The notes beneath the pieces are model-generated. The model did no database searches. It saw nothing but the letters and a program-made list of their open reading frames with translations, and was not told the DNA's origin. A program made the translations under genes and the position numbers. From Lottia gigantea (lineage: Eukaryota; Mollusca; Gastropoda; Lottiidae): a stretch of 64,000 bases of DNA. Where the stretch lies: contig NW_008708846.1 in the NCBI RefSeq assembly GCF_000327385.1, forward strand, positions 1,020,382 to 1,084,381. The letters run 5' to 3'. Of the stretch, positions 23,276-32,482 are shown piece after piece (within the stretch, counting starts at the first letter, position 1; each line of letters opens with the position of its first letter).

Positions 23276-23303
23276 TGGTAAATTAAGTGGGGGTATCCCT
23301 TTA

Positions 23304-23680
23304 ATGTGCTTCTGTAAGCTCAACTTACAGTATAGCATGGTTCAATCCACCCGAGAGCTTATTTATATGCCACAACTGGACATAAAACAATCATATAAAA
23401 CAAAATATAAAACGGAGGGTATCTTTAAACAACCAAAACTATTTCTATTGGGGTTGACAGCCATGTACGTAGGGAGTTTGAAGAGAGAGGACGTGTTTAA
23501 CGAGCTCTCGGATTATACCAAACTTATTCGAGAAGTAACCCATTAAATTTTACCAAAATTGTACGGATAGTACCTGCCAACAATGTGCTAACGATGTATA
23601 TTTCCATTGTGATGTATTCTTTCGATTTTTGGGGATATTTGTAAATATATATTTTGCGTATGTGAGAATATACCAAATAA
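23304..23680. other. Stretch between ISL2EU and the LINE
   Basis: Contains an 80-codon plus-strand frame (23304-23546) without a recognisable domain. It is probably flanking or LINE 5' sequence. I do not call a gene here. Confidence 0.4.
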
Positions 23681-23692
23681 GGCGTAATCAAG

Positions 23693-24992
23693 TGTGACGG
23701 TACACCAGAAGGGCCATGTCCTTTCAAGCGTAGAGGAGCAGAAGCCAACTTTGCTCAGGGTGATATGAAGTTATGTAAAGACTGTTTCAAAGTAAGATAT
23801 GGTACACTGACTAGAAGATCTAATCATATCAACTTGTGTAAGAAAACGAATACCAATCCAACTAATACCAATCACCAAGCTAATCAAGATGTGAACCATA
23901 TTAATGTAGAATCAGTAAATTAACCAAAACCAACTGTGATCAACGACTTGTTGTTGGGATATGTTGTTTACTCTCTCCAAAACAGTACCTCTGATAATAT
24001 TAAAAATGCTGTAATGGGTCATTTTACATTAGAAAATATCATAGAAAGTAAGAATAAACTTTGGAATAATAGTGATAACAATATAATAGGAGAAAAGGCT
24101 TGTAGAAAGGACTCTGTTGTTCGACTGGAAAAGGAGGCCCATGTTATGGATATTTTGTGTGCCCAAGAAATACTGGATAAAGCTGATTGTGTGCCGGAAT
24201 TTACAATATGTGCCATAGATTTGGGAAAGATTCCAAAAAGTTTCCCCCGAAGAGCTGAACACATTATCAATAGTTGAAAGACTTAACAGGTTTGAAAACA
24301 CCATTTCTAATCTACAAGCGCTAGATCATACCATTTGTGACAATTTATCAATTAAGTCCAGACTCGATTCCATACCTTTAAAAACTTATGCCACATCTGT
24401 TCGAATGCCAACAAATCCAGATACAACCAGTAGAAAGAGACCTGTAACTAAAGGTACATCTTTGAATGTTATAAATGTTGGCAAATCTCTACTAAGACCC
24501 CCAAGAGAACATTCTACCGATCGTGTGAGTATAGTATCGTGTAATATGGATGTCAGGGCAAATTCCCATGTCACGATGAATACACACTATAATAACGATG
24601 ATTTCCAGCTCCCATCACATGTCCAGAAACAAATCAAACGTAAAGAGAATGAGAGGCGTCAAATAATTTCTGGTAAATGTACCTCACCTAGTTGGAGTAG
24701 TTTCAAGGGAGCACCTGAACCTATCCGGGAATTATTTATTTACAGAGTGGATAAAACCACAACTGAAAACCAGATATCACAGCATGTAAGGAATCTTGAT
24801 TTTAACGTGAAAGACATTTCATGCATATCGAACCCTGAAGCAAAATTCAAGTCATTTAAATTGTCTGTTCCTATGTCTGAGTTTAAACGATTATTTGATG
24901 ACTCAATATGGCCGAATGGTGTCAGAGTAAGAAAATATGTCCCTCCTTGCCAGGAAAACCAAATTACACTCTCTGAATGCCCCCATCAATAG
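23693..24992 (+). pseudogene. LINE ORF1 (zinc finger plus RRM-like domain)
   Basis: From 23693 the frame reads CDGTPEGPC, PFKRRGAEANF and LCKDCFKVRYGTLTRR: a cysteine-rich, basic module that looks like a zinc-binding nucleic-acid domain. The frame ends at TAG 24274 and continues in another frame after a 1-nt shift (LSIVERLNRFENTISNLQAL, possible coiled coil). The C-terminal part, 24405-24992, contains ELFIYRVDKTTTENQISQHV and WPNGVRVRKYVPP, an RRM-like fold found in many invertebrate LINE ORF1 proteins. ORF1 proteins bind LINE RNA. There is also a stop at 23921. The last codons overlap the ORF2 start by 16 nt (24977-24992). Confidence 0.7.
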
Positions 24993-27988
24993 CATCATAT
25001 AATTCACATGGCCATGGCATTGGTAGATTTGAATACATAGAATATCTCAGTCACAATCATGACATTATATTAATCCAAGAGCACTGGTTATTTCAAAAGG
25101 AGCTCACACAATTTGAAAATAAAATTCATAATGTCTGTGTGCATGGAACATCTGGAATGGAGTGTGACACTCATCTTCTGGGAAGGCCCTACGGAGGATG
25201 TGCAATTCTTTGGAATAATTCCTAGTATGTAGTATAAAACCTGTTGTATTTCAATCTAGACGGTTATGTGCTGTTCAAATTTCTCTGAAAAACATTGAAC
25301 TTTTAATTTGCTGTGTTTATATGCCTTGCGATGGGGAGCATGCAGGTGAATTTGAAAGTACTTTGAATGAAATCAGTCAACTGATCTGTGAAACCAATAA
25401 TGACTGTCTCATTCTTGGAGGTGACTTCAATACCGATTTCTCAAGGCTTAACTCGTCAAATACAAGACTTTTAGGTGATTTTATTGATACTAATACATTT
25501 GTCAATGTGACTCTAAGTACAAGCAGTAATGTTGCTCACACTTTCGAAAGTAAAATTACAGTTAATACGTCAACCATTGATCATTTCTTTGTTTCACAGA
25601 ATTTATCTAATTATATTTCTGATGTAAGATCTGTACACAATGGTGATAACCTATCGGATCATAGCCCAATTAGACTGTCCTTAGATTGTTTTTGTGAAAA
25701 GCACACATTTAATGCAAAAACCACTAAACCTATAGCAAATTGGAGTTTAGCTACCGATGAGAATGTTCTTAACTATCAGAATGAATTGAATCAGTTGCTA
25801 GTTAATATTGAGGTTCCTTTTGAATCATTAACATGTACAAATTATAAGTGTAAGTTTCACTCTCATTCTCTGGAGAAATACTTCGATCAACTTATTATAT
25901 TAAGCATTAAGGCCGCGAATTTAACTATTCCTTAGAGAGGTAAAGGTAAGAAACGCAAAGCCCCTATACCTGGCTGGAATGATCATGTTTCTTAGGCACG
26001 AAAGACTGCAATTTTTTGGCACAATATCTGGAAGGATAATAATCGTCCTAGGTCAGGTCAAATAGCAGAAATTCAATGTCGAACAAGAACAAAATACCAC
26101 TATGCTCTGAAGCAGGTCAAACAAAATAGGAATATGATTACCTCAAACAAATTAGCTCATTCTCTCGTGACCAATAACACCAGAGATTTTTGGAGCGAGG
26201 TAAAACGTGTAAAGGGTAGCTCTAACTCTATGCCTAACAATATCGATGGTGTTATTGGAGACGAGAATATCTCTGAAATGTTTGCTAACCAGCTGTATAA
26301 TAGTGTAGGGTACAATATGAATGATATGATCGAGCTACAGACCGATCTTGACGATTCCATTGCGTGCTCCACTCATAACTGTTCTTGCACAGATTCCCAC
26401 AAAATTTCAGTGGATGAAGTCATCCATGCCATAAAGCATCTAAAATATGGTAAAAATGACGGCAATTTCGGCCATTCCTCTGACCATATCATTCATGCCC
26501 CTCAATTGTTTCATGTACACTTATCATTAGTTTTATCAGCACTCATGTGTCATGGTTACAGTCCATCATCACTTGTTTTATCTACGATAATATCTATTCC
26601 AAAAAATATAAAAAAGTCATTGAATAATTCTGAAAACTACCGAGGAATAGCTCTAAGTAGCATTGTTGGTAAAATTTTAGACTGGATTATCCTTAACAGG
26701 AACCAGGATGTTATGGTCTCCTCGGATTTACAATATGATTTTAAGCCAAGTCACTCTACTATACATTGTACATTTGTGTTAAATGAGGTAATTAGGTATT
26801 ATCATAACCTAAAATCAGATGTGTTTGTCTGCTTTTTGGACGCAAGCCGTGCTTTCGACCTTTTGAATTTTATTAAGTTATTTAGATTGCTTGTCAATAG
26901 AGGAATATGTCCTTTAACTGCTCTTTTATTGTTAAATCTATATACAAACCAAAACATACAAATACGTTGGGCCCAGTGTACATCACAACCCTTTAGTGTA
27001 TCAAATGGTGTGAAACAAGGTGGGGTTCTTTCCCCAATTTTATTTAGTATTTATTTTGATGAATTATTAACACACTTAAGAAACAGTAAGATTGGATGCC
27101 ATGTTGGTCATATTTATACAGGAGCTCTTGCTTATGCTGATGACGTAACACTTGTCACACAGTCTTGTTATGCTCTTACAAAACTACTAAAGATAGTAAA
27201 CGATTATGCAAGAGAGTACGATGTAAATTTCACTCCGGATAAGAGTAAACTTGTTCTCTTAAATCATGATAGAACCAACAATAATGATATTAATATTCCA
27301 AAAGTATTATTTAATGAGAAATATATCGAATTTGTCTGAATTTCACCTTGGTAATTTACTAGAACATGATACAAAGGAATCACAAGTCAGTAGATGTATC
27401 AATAATTTTTTATTACAAGTAAACATAACATTGAGTGAATTTCGATTTGCATATTCGTATCTTAAATACAGTTTATTCAAAACATATTGCATGCCTTTAT
27501 ATGGGTCTCAATTATTAGATTATTCCCATAGGTCCATAAGTAAATTGTTTTGTGCATGGAGAAAATGCATACAGCCGTTATGGGATTTGCCTCGACAGGC
27601 TCACAGCAATTTGCTAAATTTGATCTGTTCTGATTTTTCTATAGAGGTTCAATTATTAAAACGTTTTGTAAAATTTATTCATACCGTATTATGTAGTAAG
27701 AATCAGGTTACCTTTATATGTGGGCAGTTAGCTCTGAATGGCAGTTTGTCACCAACTTGTAACAATCTTAATCTCATTTCATATAAATATGATATTAACA
27801 AGTATGACATTAGTAAGTTGGGTATACAAACCATTGTAAATAAATTAAAAACAGCAAATACTGTTAATAACGACATGATAGCAACATCCACTGCAATTAG
27901 TGACTTTATCGCTTTACGAGATTATGGTATGTGCAATAGTGATAAAAACAACTTAAATGAAATTATTTATTATTTATCCACAAGTTAA
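24977..27988 (+). pseudogene. LINE ORF2 (endonuclease and reverse transcriptase)
   Basis: Starts at ATG 24977 (MPPSIASYNSHGHGIGRFEY). The apurinic-type endonuclease shows IILIQEHWL, LGGDFNTDF near 25417 and SDHSPIRLS near 25653. RT shows SENYRGIALSSIVGKILDW-like NYRGIAL near 26638, FLDASRAFD near 26836, NGVKQGGVLSPILFSIYFDE near 27005 and the catalytic YADD at 27133-27144. A C-terminal region without a known domain ends at 27988. Damage: a stop and frameshift near 25224, in-frame TAG at 25933 and 25993, and a frameshift near 27335. It would nick target DNA and prime reverse transcription there. Not functional as it stands. Confidence 0.85.
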
Positions 27989-28309
27989 AATACATGTTCA
28001 TGTATTTATATTCTATTGTATATAATCTGTGCTTTATTAGTTACATTTTTTTTTTTTTCTTCCTTTTTTCATTTTGTAAAGTGTACTTTTAGGTACGAAA
28101 TAAATATATTATTATTAATCTAATTAGCCGATTTATCTAATAATAGCCCCATGTTAAGTGAATGGGGTTTTGAATTTGCATGTAAGGTATGCATGTTATA
28201 TATCTACGGAAAGCTCAGAATCTCTACATTACAAAATCGAAAGAATTATTGCCATAAGTCTATTAGAGACCAAGAAATAGCACTGCAAAAGCTCAAAATG
28301 GTCCATATT

Positions 28310-29130
28310 TAGACCCCTATAAAATGGGAAAGAGTTGTCTGACCCCAAAGGTCAAAAGGTCATCAGATAGACAAGGTCACAAATTATCATCACAGTCAAT
28401 ATGAAGGTCATCAAAGGTCAAGGTCATGAGATATACGCCTTCACACTTTGAAAAAAAACATCCGTTCGTATAAAAAAGACAAAACCAAAAGTCAAAATTT
28501 TGCTTCCCACAAATTGTAGACAAATATTTATAGTATCGTTTGACACAAAAATTACACGAATCGGATAAAAAATGGCTTCTGAATAGGAATTTTCGCAAAA
28601 TGAGGCAAACCCAAATGGCGGCCTAATTATTACTTCCGGTATGTATTTTTTTAGTTAAATAGGTTTGTATTAATGACACTAATATCATGCATATGTTAGT
28701 TTGGTCATAACTCAATTCCACAGGAAGTGACGTCACCGGAAGTACTAACTTTGAAACCGGAAGTGATGCAAAAATTTTGATCGCGTTTTTTTATTCCCCC
28801 ATGCTGGCTGTCTACACTATATAAGTTTCAAATCTGTCCGACAAATAGCAACCGAAATAGCATATTTCGATTAATTTCGACAAAAAAAAGTATCAAACTA
28901 ATTTGAGAAAATTAATTTTTTTCAACTGCCAGCATGTGTCCATTGTTATAAGAAGTAGAATAAAGGAAACCCGAGCAAAATCGGTCGATAATTACGCCTA
29001 CTTTCTGTTTGTTGCTATTGTCGCTTCATGTTGCTCAGAAAATTTTCGTTTTACATTCAGTACACAGTTAGCCACGAGTTAGAAAGTGTGGCGAAATCCG
29101 TTTTTCCATACCTGTTGCTGTTTCCGAGAA
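28310..29130. repeat. AGGTCA-rich / CCGGAAGT-rich repeat fragment
   Basis: Contains AAGGTCATCAAAGGTCAAGG and TCAAAAGGTCATCAGATAG, then several CCGGAAGT blocks (ACCGGAAGTACTAAC, AACCGGAAGTGATGC). The same building blocks occur in the larger copies at 41-43.8 and 48.5-50.2 kb. An A-run at 29148-29162 follows. Nothing is recognised in 28126-28309 or 29165-29380. Confidence 0.6.
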
Positions 29131-29384
29131 CTAAGCTCCCTGAGTGAAAAAAAAAAAAAAAATAGCCAGAACAAATACAAAGCCCTGCAATTAGACAGTG
29201 CAGAAACTCTGTGGATTCATTGACTTGACTCTGTATGGTCGTATAGATTGAATGAACTCAAACCAGGAGGTTTCAAAATTGCTAAATATTAGTGTATTCC
29301 CCTCGCCCCCACCCTTTTTTCCCTACCTGATTCCCTACGATTCTTTGGCAAATCCTGAAGTCATCATTACATACTTGTTATGTT

Positions 29385-29640
29385 GTATCTAAGATTTTGA
29401 TGTCATAAATCTTCTCAGGTCATATTATCAAGAATTAAATTGTTTCCAAACAATTTGTGATTTGACTCTCTCTTGTTGTGTGGTTTCTAAGATTGTGACG
29501 TCATAAACCTTATGAGTCATATTGTAATTTTAATCTTAACTGCCTTTCACCATTTGTAGTTTGTTTCTTCCCTTGATGAAGTCAAAACTTTTTTGACGAA
29601 ACGTTGGGTATTAAAGGATGGTATTTGGTTTTATTAGTTT
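29385..29640 (+). repeat. Penelope-type end with hammerhead-like core, copy 1
   Basis: Two imperfect ~110-bp direct units (CTAAGATTTTGATGTCATAA and CTAAGATTGTGACGTCATAA) lead into CATTTGTAGTTTGTTTCTTC and the core at 29573-29603: TTGATGA, a GTCAAAA/TTTTGAC stem, then GAAAC. The first base of the ribozyme-like box is T instead of C. The same end occurs inverted at 34690-34805. No protein region is attached. Confidence 0.5.
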
Positions 29641-29644
29641 TTTT

Positions 29645-30412
29645 ACACATTTCCATGTGGAAGTATATTGTCGGCACCCCTGTCCTTCCATCCGTCCATC
29701 AACATTTGCTTGTAAACGCTCTAAATTCTGGATTTTTGATGGAATCAAATGAAATTCGGTATGTGCATACATATTCATAAAACGAAGATCAAGTTCGAAT
29801 TTGAGCTATTTTCGACTCTTTTAGTTTTCAACCGATTTTGATTAAACTTAAAATGGATGTTATTGGACCTAAATCGAAAGGTTTGAAAAAGTTTCGTTTA
29901 CTTCTGATTAAATTCAAGGCTTTTTCAAGATTTAGGCCTCTTACATCAATTTTGAGGAATTATCGCCCTTTAACCTCTATACAGTAAGTGGTTCTATCTA
30001 CATCAATTGCTCGTAAACACTCTAAAAACTAGAGTCTTTGAAGGAATCAAATGAAATTCGGTATGTGCATACATATTCATGAAACGAAGGTCTGTCGGTC
30101 CTTCCGTCAACATTTGCTTGTAAACGCTCTAAAATGCTTTAGATTTTTTGATGGAATCAAATGAAATTCGGTATGTGCATAGATATTCATGAAACGAAGG
30201 TCAGTCGGTCCATCCATCCGTCAACGTTTGCTTGTAAACGTTCTAAAACGCCCTAGATTTTTTGATGGAATCAAATGAAATTCGGTATGTGTAGACATAT
30301 TCATAAAAGGAAGATCAAGTTCGATTTTGAGCTATTTTCGATCGTTAGAGTTATTGCCCTTGCCCCAAAATCTATATTTACCATCCGCATGTTGTGGTGG
30401 GCGTATATGGCT
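29645..30412 (-). mobile_element. Pearl-like element, another core subfamily (inverted)
   Basis: Begins with the right end in reverse (ACATTTCCATGTGGAAGTAT; CTGTCCTTCCATCCGTCCAT) and ends with a degenerate left end (TGGTGGGCGTATATGGC). The core is built on TCAAATGAAATTCGGTATGT and GCATACATATTCATAAAACG, repeated about four times with reiterated GTCGGTCCATCC-like runs. Its core differs from both other subfamilies. Confidence 0.6.
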
Positions 30413-30435
30413 GTGGTCCACTATTTTTAAATTGC

Positions 30436-30645
30436 TATCTTTTAGTCATTAGCACGAAGTAATAAACAAAAAATGTGAGAAAGTTCAGATCAGAAATAGT
30501 GCTGATAAATAGAAAAAAATGACATTATCCATCGTTTCAGTTGGTCAAATTGATGCCAATTTACATTTAACAAAAAATGGACCACAAATTTGACTAGAAA
30601 ACAGCAACATGTGGCATGTTTCCTTCTTAGAAAACAAGCGATGAT
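30436..30645 (+). repeat. Dispersed repeat, copy 2 (partner at 7786-8010)
   Basis: Same order of blocks as the first copy (TAGTCATTAGCACGAAGTAA; AGTGCTGATAAATAGAAAAA; TTTGACTAGAAAACAGCAAC). In both places it lies next to a pearl-like element. Function and class unknown. Confidence 0.6.
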
Positions 30646-30894
30646 AAATCAAAGACATTCGCCAATCTGTGTCAAATCTTACCAAAAATTAGATATTAGA
30701 TATGTGGAAGTACTGCCAAGTGGAGAATATACAGCTGCCATGTCCTACCAAAATATTTGCTCTATTTTCACTTGAAAATCGCAAAATTTTAGCAGTTTCA
30801 TGCCCATGCTCAAATTTCTCGCTACGCAATTGGAGATAACTGAATGAATTATTTTGTTCATTATCACCTTGTGTATCAAGAATGACCACTGCCA

Positions 30895-31565
30895 TGACCA
30901 CGTTTGTTATCACCCAAGGATGAACCATATCAGAAAATCAAAAAAAATATAGAGTATGAGTTAATGCTCTTGTTCTTGAAAATGCCTTCAATTTTTAGCT
31001 CGTAAACACTCCAGAAATCTTGCCAGATTTGGCTGGAACTTGGTGTGAGTTAGTTATCACCCACGGATGAACCATATTGAAAATCAGAAAAATCGAAAAA
31101 TAATTAGTAAGAGTTATTGCCCTTGCTCTTTAAAATGCATTCAATTTTTAGAAAGCACAATAACCCAAGGATGAATTCTATTGAAAATCAGAAAAATCGA
31201 AAAATAATAAGTACGAGTTATTGCCCCTGTTCTTGAAAATGCATTCACTCTAGAGGCACAATTCTTGCCAGATTTTGACGAAAACTTTGTGTCAATGTTT
31301 GTTATAAACCAATCGAAAATTAGAAGACTCGAACAATATTTAGTTTGAGTTAATGCCCTTGTTCTTGAAATGCTCTTTAACACTTTAGAAGGTTCAATTT
31401 ATTGACAGATTTTTACGAAACTTGGTGTAAATGTTTGCTATCACCCATGATGAACCATATCGAAAAATCAGAAAAATAAAAAAAAAAGATTTAGTATGAG
31501 TTATTTTCCTTGTTCTTTCCTTGTAAATGCATTCAATTTTTAGCACGTAAACACTCTAAAAGGCA
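30895..31565 (-). repeat. Pearl-like core units without ends (inverted)
   Basis: Four to five degenerate ~160-bp units of the main pearl-like core (GTTATCACCCAAGGATGAAC; GAGTTATTGCCCTTG; CGTAAACACTCTAGA) with neither terminal hairpin. Probably a truncated element, ended by the BEL/Pao fragment that follows. 30646-30894 shows nothing further. Confidence 0.65.
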
Positions 31566-32110
31566 CATATCAACAATAGAGGCAATTTCATTGGAGCTGA
31601 ATAAGGAAAGGATTAGAAAAATTAGACTAGAAAAAATATTTAATGCGCGTGAGTGGAAATGGACATTTCAATCTCCTTCCGCATCACATGCATCCGGAGT
31701 ATGGGAATCTCTAGTGAAAATAGTTAAGGGAATGTCTAGCGAAAACAGTTAAACGAAGTTTAGAAACAGTTTTATGCAATGAAATCCTTCTAACAATATT
31801 TTCCAAAGTGCTAATTCTTGGCCATTGACTCCATCCGATCCTACAGATTTTAATGTATTGACTCCTATCATTTTTTGAACATCTTGAACTACTTTAGATC
31901 CTCTCGAAATTGTTTATGAAAAGGACAAATTTACTAGAAAGAGATGGAAGAAAATTCAGTTATTAACAAACCATTATTAGAAAAGATGGTTACAAGAATA
32001 TCTTCATTCATTACAAGTGCAAAAAATGGCTTCATCTAAAGCGAAATTGTGTAAAAACGACTCTATTGATGACAAAAACTAGTTCTTTATTAGGATTTGT
32101 GATTGACATT
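31565..32110 (+). mobile_element. BEL/Pao integrase fragment (fossil)
   Basis: Blocks typical of the BEL/Pao integrase C-terminal half: EWKWTFQSPSASHASGVWES, LVKIVKGM, WPLTPSDPTDFNVLTP and RKRWKKIQLL with KRWLQEYLHSLQ. Only this part is present, without LTRs. It is broken and looks older than the element at 10.8-18.5 kb. Confidence 0.7.
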
Positions 32111-32224
32111 TATCCGGTTCTAATGGATTAGACCTATTAGTAAACTGTGTTTATTAGAAATGTTTTACATCCTACTTTTCTGCACCAGTTTTTCTGCCTC
32201 GGTTTATTGTCCCATCCTAACGAC

Positions 32225-32382
32225 TAAATGCTTTTCCATGTCAGTCACTCTTACATGCATCACTGACAAGGGGAAATCGGGTTGAAAAATTCAATGATAT
32301 TTATTCAACATATGGCAGAATTGAACCCTAGACCTTCAGGTTAGCGAGCCTCTACCTCACTGAGCCACCAAGGCCCCTGTGT
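32225..32382 (-). mobile_element. tRNA-derived SINE (minus strand)
   Basis: Read on the minus strand from about 32380: GGGGCCTTGGTGGCTCAGTG with AGGTAGAGGC is an A-box-bearing tRNA-like head, and AGGGTTCAATTCTGCC contains the B box (plus strand 32318-32327). The body continues through GGGACAATAAACCGAGGC-like sequence near 32200-32220, a motif I associate with mollusc tRNA-SINEs. No discriminator/CCA logic or complete cloverleaf is evident, so it is a SINE head and not a tRNA gene. The 3' end was not fixed. Confidence 0.7.
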
Positions 32383-32482
32383 CTATTAGAAGCAAATGAT
32401 TCTGATACATACTCACTTTGTTGAAGTTTTAGTGAATAATACGCATTAAATTTTTCTGTTTGAATTTGTCTCCTTACCATAA

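Larger units (their letters stand above)
10281..23303. mobile_element. ISL2EU-type DNA transposon carrying nested insertions
   Basis: Two convergent genes define it: a plus-strand SAP/SWIM/YqaJ nuclease gene and a minus-strand THAP-DDE transposase. A YqaJ nuclease next to a Harbinger-like transposase is, from memory, characteristic of the ISL2EU superfamily. Imperfect terminal inverted repeats are visible: left TAGAGTTATCCCCCC at 10281, right (reverse complement) TAAAGGGATACCCCC ending at 23303. An AT dinucleotide flanks each end (10279-10280, 23304-23305). Without the BEL/Pao insertion its own length is about 5.3 kb. Both genes are damaged. The termini are inferred by eye and need a consensus. 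Confidence 0.65.
23680..28125 (+). mobile_element. LINE (non-LTR retrotransposon), near full length, damaged
   Basis: An ORF1 with a zinc-finger N-terminus and an RRM-like C-terminus is followed by an overlapping ORF2 with apurinic-type endonuclease and RT. The 3' end carries AATAAATATATTATTATTAA, a short ATT-rich tail at 28098-28120. The clade was not determined; the domain plan is compatible with the Jockey/I/CR1 group. Frameshifts and stops show the copy is dead. Confidence 0.85.

Noticed and set aside
23304-23546. 80-codon frame just after the ISL2EU terminus
   Set aside because: No recognisable domain; probably flanking or LINE 5' sequence.
30689-30775. SGEYTAAMSY-like frame considered as the missing last annexin exon
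   Set aside because: It is on the plus strand, while annexin is on the minus strand, and the similarity is only to a short SGxY pattern.
32305-32382. tRNA gene on the minus strand
   Set aside because: A and B boxes are present, but the cloverleaf is not complete and the body continues as a SINE.
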